Shown here in pieces: positions 55,303 to 63,648 of a stretch of 64,000 bases of DNA. The stretch comes from Micrococcales bacterium. Its GTDB lineage: Bacteria > Actinomycetota > Actinomycetes > Actinomycetales > Cellulomonadaceae. A program made the position numbers and the translations under genes. Under the pieces are notes generated by a model. The model was not told the origin of the DNA, did no database searches, and saw nothing but the letters and a program-made list of their open reading frames with translations. The stretch lies in assembly GCA_009785115.1 (NCBI GenBank), contig WQWY01000012.1, forward strand, positions 18,814 through 82,813, in the 5' to 3' direction. The number at the start of each line of letters is the position of its first letter. Positions within the stretch are counted from its first letter, which is position 1.

Positions 55303-55602
55303 ATGATCGAGATCGACCACGACGAGATGCGTCGGGTGTCCCAACGCCTGGAGGACGCGGCACAGCAGGTCCCCAGCCTGGCCAGCCGCACCCCTACAGG
55401 TGTGACGTACGGGTCACCGATGCTGGACGCGACCGTGGCCCGGTTCGTCTCCGTGGTCGACACCAGCACGAAGAAGACCGGTGACGAGATCGCCCGCCTC
55501 GCCACCGGGGTCGAGAAGACCTCTGAGGACTTCCCACGGCTCAGAGAGCACGTGCTGGCCGTCATCGCCGGGCTGCGCCGGCTGGTCCAGGTGTTGCGAT
55601 GA
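55303..55602 (+). CDS. Small WXG100/EspC-like helical protein, partner of the calpain-domain protein
   Basis: A 99-residue helical protein (MIEIDHDEMRRVSQRLEDAA to VLAVIAGLRRLVQVLR), lacking signal peptide and membrane helix. Length and the two predicted long helices match small type VII secretion-associated proteins of the WXG100/EspC group, though no W-x-G is present in its turn. ATGA overlap with the next gene shows translational coupling, as expected for a chaperone or co-secreted partner. A TTATAC hexamer at ~55230 could be part of the promoter. The family assignment is by shape and context, not by a diagnostic motif. Confidence 0.6.
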   Translation: MIEIDHDEMRRVSQRLEDAAQQVPSLASRTPTGVTYGSPMLDATVARFVSVVDTSTKKTGDEIARLATGVEKTSEDFPRLREHVLAVIAGLRRLVQVLR

Positions 55603-56867
55603 GACGCGACAGCTCGTTGCTGGGTGCCATCGAGGGTGTCCCCGCCTCCTGGCAGAGGTCCGCCGGCCTGTACCTGGAGTGCGCCGACGAGCTGCGCCGC
55701 TCACGCTCGTGCACCTGGGAGGGCCAGGCCGCCGAGGCCTTCCGAGCCGCTGCCACCAAGGTCGAGAAGAAGATCGAGGACCATGCCGAGCTGAAGGTCG
55801 CCGCGTCCCGCATCATGGCCGCCCACTTCGCCGTCCTCGGCTCGGCGGAGGCCGCCAAGGAGCGCGCCAAGAGCGAGCAGGCCGACGCCTCGAGCCGCCT
55901 GGCCGCCGACGTCTTCGACTTCCGGGCGCTGAGCGACCTCGTCGCCGCCCGACAAGCCTTCGCCGAGGCCGAGCGCACCATCAAGACCTCCGCCGACGAG
56001 ACCGCCCGCCGCCTCCAGGCCCTCCTCAACCAGTACGGCCTCGCCTGGGGCGAGGACTGGGGAGGCCCCCTCGGCTGGTTCTCCCGCATGGAACCTGTCA
56101 GAGAGGACGTGCTAGACGCGAGCTGGGACCACACCCAGATCCGCCAAGGGCGTCAGGGAACCTGCTACCTGATCGCCACCCTGGTCAACATCATGCGCTT
56201 CGACACCGGAGACGACTTCCTCCGAGAGCACGTCCGCTGGAACAGCGACAAAGAGCTCTTCGAGGTCACCCTGTACGTCGACTACAGGCCAGTGGTGGTC
56301 GAGGTGGACTACATCTACCAAAGAGGCTCCAACCACACCGTCGACGGCCTCCTGTGGTTCGACCTCTACAAGCCCAACGTCGTCAGCATCTACGAAGCAG
56401 CCGTCGGCCAGGTCATCGGCTGGGACGACCTCGTCGACGGAGGAACCCGGCAGTGGGCGATAGAGACGATCACCGGCCGACCAGCGGCAGCCCAAGAATC
56501 GACCTTCTTCATCGACAACGACGACCATCGACAGTGGCTCCGAGAGACTCTGCGTTCAGGCGGCATAGTCACCGCCGGTGGCGGAACATCAGACCTGACG
56601 TTCAAGAACGTCGATGTCGAACAACCGGACGGACGACTGATAACCAAGAGCGTGACGATCTTGAAGAGCCACGCATACTCAGTGGAACGAGTAGAGATCG
56701 ACGGCTCCGTCTGGGTTCGCAATCCCCATGGACCTGGAGGCGGAGGAGGAGGGCTTATACACCTCTCCAGAGAACAGTTCGTCACCGCACTTCCTCATAC
56801 CACAGCCCAGCCACTTCCCCAGGCCTACCACGATTCATCTGTCCCGCACCCCAAAGGCCGACGATAA
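55599..56867 (+). CDS. Polymorphic toxin-like protein: WXG-type head plus C-terminal calpain-like (C2) cysteine protease domain
   Basis: A 422-residue protein. The N-terminal ~150 residues are helical with the WXG-type turn W40-E-G-Q-A-A-E-A-F48, as in proteins exported by type VII secretion. From about residue 165 a papain-fold protease of calpain type follows. Gln186 and Cys189 lie in IRQGRQGTCYLIATL. An analogue of the calpain AlaTyr helix is LYKPNVVSIYEAAVGQVIG (255-273). His358 is in KSHAYSVERV and Asn375 in VWVRNPHG, followed by LIHLSREQFVTAL, as in calpains. All three catalytic residues and the oxyanion Gln are intact. The overlap with the small upstream gene and two membrane-anchored genes downstream suggest an effector-immunity locus. 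The 3' half is less GC-rich. No secretion genes are in the window. Confidence 0.8.
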   Translation: MRRDSSLLGAIEGVPASWQRSAGLYLECADELRRSRSCTWEGQAAEAFRAAATKVEKKIEDHAELKVAASRIMAAHFAVLGSAEAAKERAKSEQADASSRLAADVFDFRALSDLVAARQAFAEAERTIKTSADETARRLQALLNQYGLAWGEDWGGPLGWFSRMEPVREDVLDASWDHTQIRQGRQGTCYLIATLVNIMRFDTGDDFLREHVRWNSDKELFEVTLYVDYRPVVVEVDYIYQRGSNHTVDGLLWFDLYKPNVVSIYEAAVGQVIGWDDLVDGGTRQWAIETITGRPAAAQESTFFIDNDDHRQWLRETLRSGGIVTAGGGTSDLTFKNVDVEQPDGRLITKSVTILKSHAYSVERVEIDGSVWVRNPHGPGGGGGGLIHLSREQFVTALPHTTAQPLPQAYHDSSVPHPKGRR

Positions 56868-56883
56868 GAGAGCATAGAGCGAC

Positions 56884-57453
56884 ATGCCTTCTGCCGACAA
56901 CAGCCCTCCGAGCGACAGCTCTGGGAAACCGACAAAAAGTAAACACTGGGCACGAAGGGTCGTCTGGACATTTTTTTCGATACTTCTACTTGCTGGGGTC
57001 GGTGCGGTAGGGGTCAGTCCTTACCTGTGTCTGCCCGGCCAGAACGCGATAGTTCTCGAGTGCTGCGTCAACTCAATCAACGGAATGAAAATCAGTCCAT
57101 CAATCACCGACGAGGACACTGTGACGATCCAGATCGGACGCGAAGTTCTTGGAGTAGCGGAAGAGTTGAACGTTGGCGATTCAGTGCGCGGCCCGTGGTG
57201 GTGGGGTCGACTGACCGTCGTCCGGATCGACCCCGACATGGAACGGGTCAACTGGGCCCCTCCAGCGTATTGTGATGAAAAACCCGAGAGGCCGGAATTG
57301 TTGCCGACACCGTGCAGCAGGTCGTCACAGACAGCCTGGGAGCAATGCATCAAAGAAAGAGACGAGGCGCTCGTAGCCCTGTCCATCCCTTCAGAGTGCT
57401 CCCCCAAAGACGGCGGTGGCGGGAGCGTCACCGTGCGCTGGACGCCCTGGTGA
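56884..57453 (+). CDS. Membrane-anchored candidate immunity protein 1
   Basis: A 189-residue protein of no recognised family. A cytoplasmic start of ~22 residues precedes one membrane helix (VVWTFFSILLLAGVGAVGV). The rest is predicted extracytoplasmic, with PYLCLPGQ, LECCVNSING and the segment SVRGPWWWGRLTVVRIDPD, ending GSVTVRWTPW. It is a paralogue of the following gene. Base composition is clearly AT-richer than the neighbours (TTTTTTTCGATACTTCTAC near 56970). Its place right after the calpain-domain gene makes immunity the leading guess, which is inference. Confidence 0.65.
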   Translation: MPSADNSPPSDSSGKPTKSKHWARRVVWTFFSILLLAGVGAVGVSPYLCLPGQNAIVLECCVNSINGMKISPSITDEDTVTIQIGREVLGVAEELNVGDSVRGPWWWGRLTVVRIDPDMERVNWAPPAYCDEKPERPELLPTPCSRSSQTAWEQCIKERDEALVALSIPSECSPKDGGGGSVTVRWTPW

Positions 57454-57884
57454 ACTCTGACAGGACTGCGGAATCAGGTTCGTTTCTCCGACGCTGGGCA
57501 CGGAGAGGAATGAGGACGGATCTCGTCTTTCTTGTGCTCGCTGGAGTCGGGTTGATACGGGCTCACCCTGACCTGTACCTGCCCGGTGAGACCGTGACTC
57601 TTCGAGAGTGTTGTCGAAACTCTGTTAATGGCGTTTACGCCGGAGTCTCGATCGGCGGTAAAAATACTACATCTATGGCGATCGGGTACAACAACCCGCT
57701 TCCCGATGGATTACGCGTCGGAGACTCTGTACGTGGCCCATGGTGGCGGGGGAGGCTGACAATCATAAGAATCGAACCCGACGCGGACAGGCTCCATCTC
57801 GCGAGGGAAACATCCGTCTCACCAGAATCACTTCACCCGGCAGGAAGTCGCGGGACCGTCACAGTGCGATGGACGCCCTGGTGA
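57450..57884 (+). CDS. Membrane-anchored candidate immunity protein 2 (paralogue)
   Basis: A 144-residue paralogue of the preceding protein: LRRWARRGMRTDLVFLVLAG forms the anchor, followed by HPDLYLPGE, LRECCRNSVNG, SVRGPWWRGRLTIIRIEPDA and GTVTVRWTPW. It lacks the ~40-residue Cys-containing insert of copy 1. The GTG at 57450 overlaps the previous stop by GTGA and gives an N-terminus that aligns with copy 1. AT-richer codons (AAAAATACTACATCTATGG) again suggest a foreign origin. Confidence 0.65.
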   Translation: MNSDRTAESGSFLRRWARRGMRTDLVFLVLAGVGLIRAHPDLYLPGETVTLRECCRNSVNGVYAGVSIGGKNTTSMAIGYNNPLPDGLRVGDSVRGPWWRGRLTIIRIEPDADRLHLARETSVSPESLHPAGSRGTVTVRWTPW

Positions 57885-57932
57885 CCTCCGATGCTGATGG
57901 CGCGCCGCTATCAGGCGACCGCGCGGACGCTG

Positions 57933-57984
57933 CCGGGCTTCCGCCGTCTCGTCAGAAACGTCCGCCGATGCGACGGAAGCCCGG
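57933..57984. terminator. Bidirectional terminator hairpin
   Basis: CCGGGCTTCCG (57933-57943) pairs with CGGAAGCCCGG (57974-57984), with an added inner CGTC/GACG pairing, between the convergent immunity-like genes and the chemotaxis operon. Confidence 0.6.
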
Positions 57985-58001
57985 AGCACCCGACCGTGAG
58001 G

Positions 58002-58490
58002 TCAGGGGACGGCGATGGAGAGGATGCCCTCGGGGTAGCCGGGGATCTTGATCTTGAGGTTGTGGCGGGGGACGTAGGCCGAGACCATCGGGTCGACGTC
58101 CTTCGGGAGCCGCTCGCCGGGCAGGTAGACCTCGTCGAGGATCACGTGAGGGGCGCCCTCGGCGTTGAGCAGGGAGCCCGTGACGTTGACCGCCTCGCGG
58201 ACGTTGTCGGCGAGCATCGGGGTCAGGCCCAGCTCGGCGGCCTCCTCGGCGGCGCCAGCCGGCATCAGGCCGATCGCGGCCCCGATGGTCGCTGAGATCG
58301 CCAGGTCGCTCACCCACAGCGCGGCGAGGTTGCGGATGGGCTCGGTGATGAACACCCCGACCACCAGGCGGCTGTCGGCCGCCCGCGACGGCATGTCGGC
58401 ACCGATCTCCATCTCTACGTCACGACCCAGCAGCATCTCGAGCATCTCGCGGATCTGCTGCGGGGCCGGCAACGGCGTCTTGCTCTGCAT
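58002..58490 (-). CDS. Conserved hypothetical protein, last gene of the chemotaxis operon
   Basis: A 162-residue soluble protein (MQSKTPLPAPQQIREMLEML to KIKIPGYPEGILSIAVP), alpha/beta, with a long helix DLAISATIGAAIGLMPAGAA. The ExxN phosphatase motif of CheC/CheX is not present. It is the terminal gene after cheY and cheX on the same strand, so a role in receptor or flagellar signalling is likely, but I do not recognise the family. Confidence 0.7.
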   Translation of the reverse strand: MQSKTPLPAPQQIREMLEMLLGRDVEMEIGADMPSRAADSRLVVGVFITEPIRNLAALWVSDLAISATIGAAIGLMPAGAAEEAAELGLTPMLADNVREAVNVTGSLLNAEGAPHVILDEVYLPGERLPKDVDPMVSAYVPRHNLKIKIPGYPEGILSIAVP

Positions 58491-58516
58491 GGTCCTACCC
58501 TCCTTCGGTCCTAGGC

Positions 58517-58879
58517 TCAGGCCAGCACCGGCTCGATGACCTCCCGGAAACCTTCCGGGGTGAACGGCTTGGCGATCAGGAACAGCGCGCCGGCCTCCGC
58601 GGCCTGCTCGCGCATCTGCGGCGACCCCTCGGAGGTCACGAAGCCGAACGGGGTCTCGAAGCCGTTGGCGCGCAGCGTCTTCAGCAGGTCCAGACCACCC
58701 ATCTCGGGCATGTTCCAGTCAGACAGCACGACGTCCGGCTCGTCGGCCTGCACGGCGGCGAAAGCCTCGACGCCGTTGCCCGCCTCGCGGACCTCCCAGT
58801 CGTACCCGGCCTGACGCAGGGTACGGATGACGATCTGGCGCATGACGCGCGAGTCGTCGACGACAAGAACCCTGATCAT
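58517..58879 (-). CDS. CheY-like single-domain response regulator
   Basis: A stand-alone receiver of 120 residues. Asp8/Asp9 lie in VVDDSRVMRQIV, the phospho-acceptor is Asp54 in VLSDWNMPEMGG, the switch residue is Thr82 and the lysine is Lys104 in LIAKPFTPEG. The start overlaps the cheX stop by TGATG. One of two CheY-like genes in this operon; either could bind the flagellar motor. Confidence 0.9.
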   Translation of the reverse strand: MIRVLVVDDSRVMRQIVIRTLRQAGYDWEVREAGNGVEAFAAVQADEPDVVLSDWNMPEMGGLDLLKTLRANGFETPFGFVTSEGSPQMREQAAEAGALFLIAKPFTPEGFREVIEPVLA

Positions 58880-59349
58880 CAGATCTCTCCTTCCGGGTTC
58901 ACACGGTTCAGCCAGATCACGACGTCCAGGGGATCACCGCGCCAGGCCAGGTGCAGCTCGTGCACCATCGGGTAGTCGGTGGGCGGCAGCTCGGTGGCCA
59001 CCTGGGGCATGGAGAGCGTCCCCTGGTCGGGGAGCAGCGCCTTGACGTTGCCGCCGACGACGTTGGCGATCTCACCGAACGCGTCGACCAGGTCGTCGTC
59101 GCTGACCGGCTCGTCGGCACCCATGCCCATGAGCGCGCGGGCCAGCGCGTGGGCGGTGTCTCTGCTGGTGGTCAGGGCAGCACGGCCGACGATCGGCCCC
59201 TCGACCTCCACCCAGGAGACCACCGGGTCGTCGATGACGGGCGGGTCGCCGTCCCAGGGCAGCAGCAGGCCCTCGTCACCGTCGATCATCGCGGCGAACA
59301 CCGCCTGGGCGATCTCGTACACCGACCCGTAGTCCATGATCGTGCTCAT
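58879..59349 (-). CDS. cheX: CheX-type CheY-P phosphatase
   Basis: A 156-residue CheC/CheX/FliY-family phosphatase that removes phosphate from CheY. The catalytic helix motif ExxN appears in GEIANVVGGNVKALLPDQ. A single such helix is the CheX pattern. It lies between two cheY genes and overlaps both (ATGA and TGATG), giving a compact adaptation and termination module. Confidence 0.85.
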   Translation of the reverse strand: MSTIMDYGSVYEIAQAVFAAMIDGDEGLLLPWDGDPPVIDDPVVSWVEVEGPIVGRAALTTSRDTAHALARALMGMGADEPVSDDDLVDAFGEIANVVGGNVKALLPDQGTLSMPQVATELPPTDYPMVHELHLAWRGDPLDVVIWLNRVNPEGEI

Positions 59350-59729
59350 GCGTACTCCCTCATCGAGACGAGCCCGAGCAGCTCGAGCTTCTCCCTCATC
59401 GCCTGGGGTGTGAACGGTTTGATGAGGTACTCGTGGGCGCCCGCGGCCAGGGCTCGCACGATCTGCCCCTGCTCGGACTCCGTGGTGACCATCATCAGCG
59501 TGATGCCGCGCAGCTCAGGGTTCGCGCGGACCTTGGTCACGAAGGTCAGACCGTCCATCACCGGCATGTTCCAGTCGATGCAGGCCAGGTCCACCTCGAC
59601 CCCGGAGTCGAGCACGTCCAGCGCCTCCTGACCGTCGCCGGCCTCCACGGTCTCGAAGCCGAGCTCACGAAGGTTCCCTCCGACGATCTTGCGCATCACG
59701 CGCGAGTCGTCGATCACCAGGGCTCTCAT
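59346..59729 (-). CDS. cheY: CheY-like response regulator
   Basis: A receiver of 127 residues. Acidic residues lie in VIDDSRVMRK, phospho-Asp52 in ACIDWNMPVMDG, Thr82/83 in MVTTES, and Lys104 in YLIKPFTPQAM. ATG 59729 matches the family start; it overlaps cheR upstream and cheX downstream by 4 bp each. Confidence 0.92.
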   Translation of the reverse strand: MRALVIDDSRVMRKIVGGNLRELGFETVEAGDGQEALDVLDSGVEVDLACIDWNMPVMDGLTFVTKVRANPELRGITLMMVTTESEQGQIVRALAAGAHEYLIKPFTPQAMREKLELLGLVSMREYA

Positions 59730-60685
59730 GACAGCGCTCCTCGGGGTGCGGCAGCAGGCTTGGCCACCCAGCCGGCCTTCGGACCAGCCTGAGTCGGGAC
59801 CCGTCCGCCCGCAACGCCAGCACCCCCGGTGCCTGGCGACGGGACGGAGGGCGGTGCCGCGCTCGGCGCGGCGGACATCTTGCGGTAGGCGGACCCGGGG
59901 CCGATCTGCACCCTGTCCCACCGGGTGTCGACACCGAGAGTCGTCTCGGCGGCGCCGAGCATCAGGATGCCGTCGTCAGCGATCACCCGCGACATGTGGT
60001 TGAGGATCGCCTGCTTGGTCGGCATGTCGAAGTAGATGAGGACGTTGCGCAGCAGGATCACGTCGACCTTGCCGATCACCGGCGGCGAGGAGAGCAGGTT
60101 GTGCTGACGGAAATTCACCTTCGAGCGCAGGTCGGGGTTGATCTCCCACTCCGCCCCCACACGGGTGAAGTGGCGCACCATGAGCGGGGCGGGAAGGCCC
60201 CGGTTGACCTCGAGCTGGGAGTACCGACCGCTCTTGGCCCGGTCGAGCACCTCTTGGGAGAGGTCGGTGGCGAGGATCTCGAACGTCACCGACGGCGGCA
60301 GCGCCTCGGTGAGCGTCATCGCCAGGGAGTAGGGCTCCTGGCCGGTCGAGCACGCGGCCGACCAGATCTTCAGGTGCGCCGGGCGCTGCCGGTTGGCCAG
60401 CAGGTCGGGCACGATCTTCTGCTTCAGCGCGACGAACGGGCTGTTGTCCCGGAACCACGAGGTCTCGTTGGTGGTCAGGGCCTCGACCACACGACGCACC
60501 AGGATCTCGTCGTTGGACGAGCGCGCTCGCGCCACGAACCCCGTCACCTCGGTGAAACCGGCCTCGCGGGCCAGCGGCAGCAGCCGCGACTCCACGAGAT
60601 ACTCTTTCCCGCCGGGGAGCTGGATCCCCGACCGCCTGCGCACCAGGTCGGAGACCCAGGCGAAGGCGTCAGCGCTCAGCGCCAC
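59726..60685 (-). CDS. cheR: Chemoreceptor glutamate methyltransferase
   Basis: A SAM-dependent methyltransferase of 319 residues that methylates receptor glutamates. The helical N-domain contains VSDLVRRRSGIQLPGGKEYL and TNETSWFRD. The SAM domain contains IWSAACSTGQEPYSLAM and DVILLRNVLIYFD. A ~45-residue Pro/Ala tail follows. The GTG start overlaps the cheB 3' end. Confidence 0.94.
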   Translation of the reverse strand: MALSADAFAWVSDLVRRRSGIQLPGGKEYLVESRLLPLAREAGFTEVTGFVARARSSNDEILVRRVVEALTTNETSWFRDNSPFVALKQKIVPDLLANRQRPAHLKIWSAACSTGQEPYSLAMTLTEALPPSVTFEILATDLSQEVLDRAKSGRYSQLEVNRGLPAPLMVRHFTRVGAEWEINPDLRSKVNFRQHNLLSSPPVIGKVDVILLRNVLIYFDMPTKQAILNHMSRVIADDGILMLGAAETTLGVDTRWDRVQIGPGSAYRKMSAAPSAAPPSVPSPGTGGAGVAGGRVPTQAGPKAGWVAKPAAAPRGALS

Positions 60686-61767
60686 ACCGCACCCCCGGTC
60701 GGGCTCGACGCCAGGCGCCGCTGGATCGCACCGGCGACCTCACCGATCGGCAGCACCCGGTGGGCCAGGCCCGCACTGGCCACCGCGCCGGGCATCCCCC
60801 AGACCACGCTGCTCGCCTCGTCCTGCACGTACACCGTGCCGCCGGCGGTCACGACGTCGTCGCAGCCGGTGCGCCCGTCGGCGCCCATCCCGGTGAGGAC
60901 GACGGCGAGCAGCTGGCCGCCGTACGCCTTCACGGCCGAGCGGAACATCACGTCGACCGAGGGGCGGCTGTAGTTCACGGGCGGGTCAGAGTTCAGCTCG
61001 GTGGCGAACCCCTGAGCGACGCGGTGCAGCACCAGGTGGTGGTCCCCGGGGGCGATGTAGGCGTGGCCCGGTTCGAGCAGCTCTCCTCCCACGGCCTCCT
61101 TCACCCTGGTGGGGCCGAGCTTGTCCAGCCGCTGCGCGAGCTGCTTGGTGAACACCGGAGGCATGTGCTGCACCATGAGCACAGGCACCGGGAGCGGGGT
61201 GGCGAACGCCGAGAACACCCGAGACAGCGCCTCGGGGCCACCGGTGGACGAGCCGATGAGCAGGGCCCGCACCGGGTGCGGTGGGGGCTCGGTGCGCAGC
61301 CGCACCGCCGCCGACTTGCCGGGCTGCTGCGACAGCGCACCCGGGGAGAACGCCCGACGGCGGCCGACCAGGGCCTTGACCCTGGGCACCAGCGCGGCAC
61401 CGACCTCTTTCATCGAGGCGGCCAGGCTGCCGGTGTTCGACGGCTTGGTGACGTAGTCGCTGGCCCCGGCGGCCAGGGCGTCGAGGGTGGCCGACGCGCC
61501 GCGCTCGGTCAGCGTGGAGAACATGATGATCGGCATCCGGTGCCCAGCCTTGCGCAGCGCGCGCACCGTCTCGATGCCGTCCATCAGCGGCATCTCGATG
61601 TCCATCGTGAGGATGTCGGGCCCGTACTCCTCGACCCGGGAGAGCGCGACCTTCCCGTTGGGGGCGGTGCCGCAGATCTCGATCTCGGGATCAGCGGCCA
61701 GCACGTCGGTGACCAGCTTGCGCACGATGGCTGAGTCATCGACGACGAGGACACGGATTGCGGTCAC
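60676..61767 (-). CDS. cheB: Chemoreceptor methylesterase/deamidase
   Basis: A 363-residue receiver-methylesterase. The receiver has VVDDSAIVRKLV and Asp56 in MDIEMPLMDGIETV. The esterase has the nucleophilic Ser in IGSSTGGPEALSRV, His in VQHMPPVFTKQLAQRL, and Asp in GMGADGRTGCDDV. It demethylates the receptors and resets adaptation. First gene of the overlapping cheB-cheR-cheY-cheX-cheY operon, directly downstream of a receptor terminator. Confidence 0.95.
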   Translation of the reverse strand: MTAIRVLVVDDSAIVRKLVTDVLAADPEIEICGTAPNGKVALSRVEEYGPDILTMDIEMPLMDGIETVRALRKAGHRMPIIMFSTLTERGASATLDALAAGASDYVTKPSNTGSLAASMKEVGAALVPRVKALVGRRRAFSPGALSQQPGKSAAVRLRTEPPPHPVRALLIGSSTGGPEALSRVFSAFATPLPVPVLMVQHMPPVFTKQLAQRLDKLGPTRVKEAVGGELLEPGHAYIAPGDHHLVLHRVAQGFATELNSDPPVNYSRPSVDVMFRSAVKAYGGQLLAVVLTGMGADGRTGCDDVVTAGGTVYVQDEASSVVWGMPGAVASAGLAHRVLPIGEVAGAIQRRLASSPTGGAVWR

Positions 61768-61836
61768 GGCGGCCCTATCTTGCGCGGTCTGGACGAGGTG
61801 GCACGGCTCTGGAGATGGTGTCTGAAACCCCTATCG

Positions 61837-61877
61837 ACGCTGATGGCGCCGATCTGACCGATCGGCGCCATCAGCGT
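61837..61877 (-). terminator. Terminator hairpin downstream of the chemoreceptor
   Basis: A perfect 18-bp stem, ACGCTGATGGCGCCGATC (61837-61854) with 61860-61877, and a 5-nt loop, 7 bp after the receptor stop and 70 bp before cheB. Confidence 0.75.
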
Positions 61878-61884
61878 GGTGATC

Positions 61885-63456
61885 TCAGACCTTGAACTTG
61901 CCCAGCTGGGTCGCGGCCTCAGAGGCCCCGGCGGAGATCTGCTGAGAACCAGCAGCCACCTCCTGGGCCTGCCCGGTCGAGGCGGACACGATCCCCGCGA
62001 CCTCGGTGATGTTCTCCGCGATCTGCGACGAGCCCGTCGCGGCCTCGGCCACGTTGCGGGACATCTCCGAGGTGGTCACCGTCTGCTCCTCCACCGCAGC
62101 GGCGATCGTCGCCGAGTAGTCGTTGATCTGCTCGATGATCGACGAGATCCTTCCGATCGCCTCCACAGCACCACCGGTGTCCGCCTGGATCGCCTCGATC
62201 CTCCTGGCGATGTCCTCCGTAGCCTTCGCCGTCTCCTGAGCCAGGTCCTTCACCTCACCAGCCACCACCGCGAAGCCCTTGCCAGCGTCCCCAGCACGAG
62301 CAGCCTCGATCGTCGCGTTCAACGCCAGCAGGTTCGTCTGCTCAGCGATCGACGTGATCGTCTTGACCACCGCACCGATCTCCTGGCTCGACACACCCAG
62401 ACGAGCCACCTGCTCATTCGTCAGAGCCGCGACCTGCGTGGCCTCGGCAGCGACCTTCGCCGCACCCGAGGCGTTCCCAGCGATCTCCGCGATCGACGAA
62501 CCCATCTGCTCAGCACCAGCGGCGACCGTCGCCACGTTCCGCGACACCTGCTCCGCAGCGGCAGCGACGACACCAGCCTGCGTCGCGGCCTCTTCAGAGT
62601 CCTTCGCGACAGAGGACGCGATCTCCGACAGGCGCGTCGACTCCGACGCCGACCCCTGGGCCATGCCGATGGCACCCTGCATCACCTGGGCCAACGAGTC
62701 CGCACCCTTGCTGTAGGCGGTGGCCACCCGACCGATCTCGTCGTGGTAGCGCACCTGCGGACGGAAGGTCAGGTCACCCCTGGCCAGAGCCTCGGCGGCC
62801 TTCTCGATGTCGTTCAGGGCTGTCTTCATCGAGCGCAGCACCAGCAGGCTCAGGCCGACGGCCAGCACGGCACCGGCGGCGAGGACGAGCCAGATGACGA
62901 CCTTGGCGTTCGCCGCGATCTGGTTGCCCTGCTGGTCGAGCTCGGTGATGCGGGCGTTGGCGATCTGGATCTCGCTCCCGATCTGGTCGGCCATCCCCTG
63001 GCCCGCGGCGTCCATCTCGTTGTTCGCCCACGCGACCGCGGCCTCCGTGTCGCCGGCGAGCAGCAGCTCGCCCAACGTGGCCTGGGTCTCCCAGTTGCGG
63101 ACGTGGGCGGCCCTGAACTCCTCGAACGCCTCGGGCGAGCTGGCGAACTGCCGGAACCCCTCGACCAGCTCGTCTCGCGCACCGGCGGTGGCGTTCATCT
63201 CCGAGACCCATGCCCTGACCTCGGCCTCGGGGGCCGTCAGCTGCTGCCAGCTCACGACCCGGTCGGTACCCAGGGCGAGCGACACGTTGCCGAGCAGGGC
63301 GACGATCTCGGACTCGTCGTTCATCTCTGCCTGTTCTCGGGCGAGCCTGTCCAGCTGCATGCCGGCAAAGGTCACCACGACCACGGCGGCCACGACGACC
63401 AGACCGACGAGAGAGATCATCTTCACGAGGATGGGGCGATCCATGAACCAACGCAC
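61885..63456 (-). CDS. Methyl-accepting chemotaxis protein (4-helix-bundle sensor)
   Basis: A transmembrane chemoreceptor of 523 residues. TM1 lies at ~8-32 ([20 protein letters not shown]). A periplasmic-side helical bundle extends to ~185. TM2 is [20 protein letters not shown], followed by a HAMP domain. The long cytoplasmic hairpin has its tip at [20 protein letters not shown]. The end FKV lacks a CheR/CheB-tethering pentapeptide. The GTG at 63456 has AAGGAG 8 nt upstream; a GTG at 63465 lies inside that site. Its signalling domain is almost identical in DNA to the fragment at 31.4 kb and the receptor at the window edge. Confidence 0.92.
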   Translation of the reverse strand: MRWFMDRPILVKMISLVGLVVVAAVVVVTFAGMQLDRLAREQAEMNDESEIVALLGNVSLALGTDRVVSWQQLTAPEAEVRAWVSEMNATAGARDELVEGFRQFASSPEAFEEFRAAHVRNWETQATLGELLLAGDTEAAVAWANNEMDAAGQGMADQIGSEIQIANARITELDQQGNQIAANAKVVIWLVLAAGAVLAVGLSLLVLRSMKTALNDIEKAAEALARGDLTFRPQVRYHDEIGRVATAYSKGADSLAQVMQGAIGMAQGSASESTRLSEIASSVAKDSEEAATQAGVVAAAAEQVSRNVATVAAGAEQMGSSIAEIAGNASGAAKVAAEATQVAALTNEQVARLGVSSQEIGAVVKTITSIAEQTNLLALNATIEAARAGDAGKGFAVVAGEVKDLAQETAKATEDIARRIEAIQADTGGAVEAIGRISSIIEQINDYSATIAAAVEEQTVTTSEMSRNVAEAATGSSQIAENITEVAGIVSASTGQAQEVAAGSQQISAGASEAATQLGKFKV

Positions 63457-63606
63457 TGCCGTCACTCCTTCATGTGCTGAGGGGCCGGGTCGGTGCGCTC
63501 CTCGCACCGGTCTCGGCCGTCTCATCGAATGCTCGGGTGGAAGATCTTCTTCCAAGGAATTCTTTTATGTCGCCTCGCAGCGAAGCAGGGGTCTTGATGG
63601 TGCGTG

Positions 63607-63636
63607 GTGGTGCCGACCTCGCACGGTCGGCACCAC
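63607..63636 (-). terminator. Terminator hairpin downstream of the edge chemoreceptor
   Basis: GTGGTGCCGACC (63607-63618) pairs with GGTCGGCACCAC (63625-63636), extended by outer GGTGCG/CGCACC pairing, 12 bp after the receptor stop. Confidence 0.7.
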
Positions 63637-63648
63637 CGCACCCGGGTC

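Noticed and set aside
55599..56867. LXG or pretoxin-HINT type toxin
   Set aside because: No LXG motif, no HINT or RHS repeat; the C-terminal motifs fit calpain instead.
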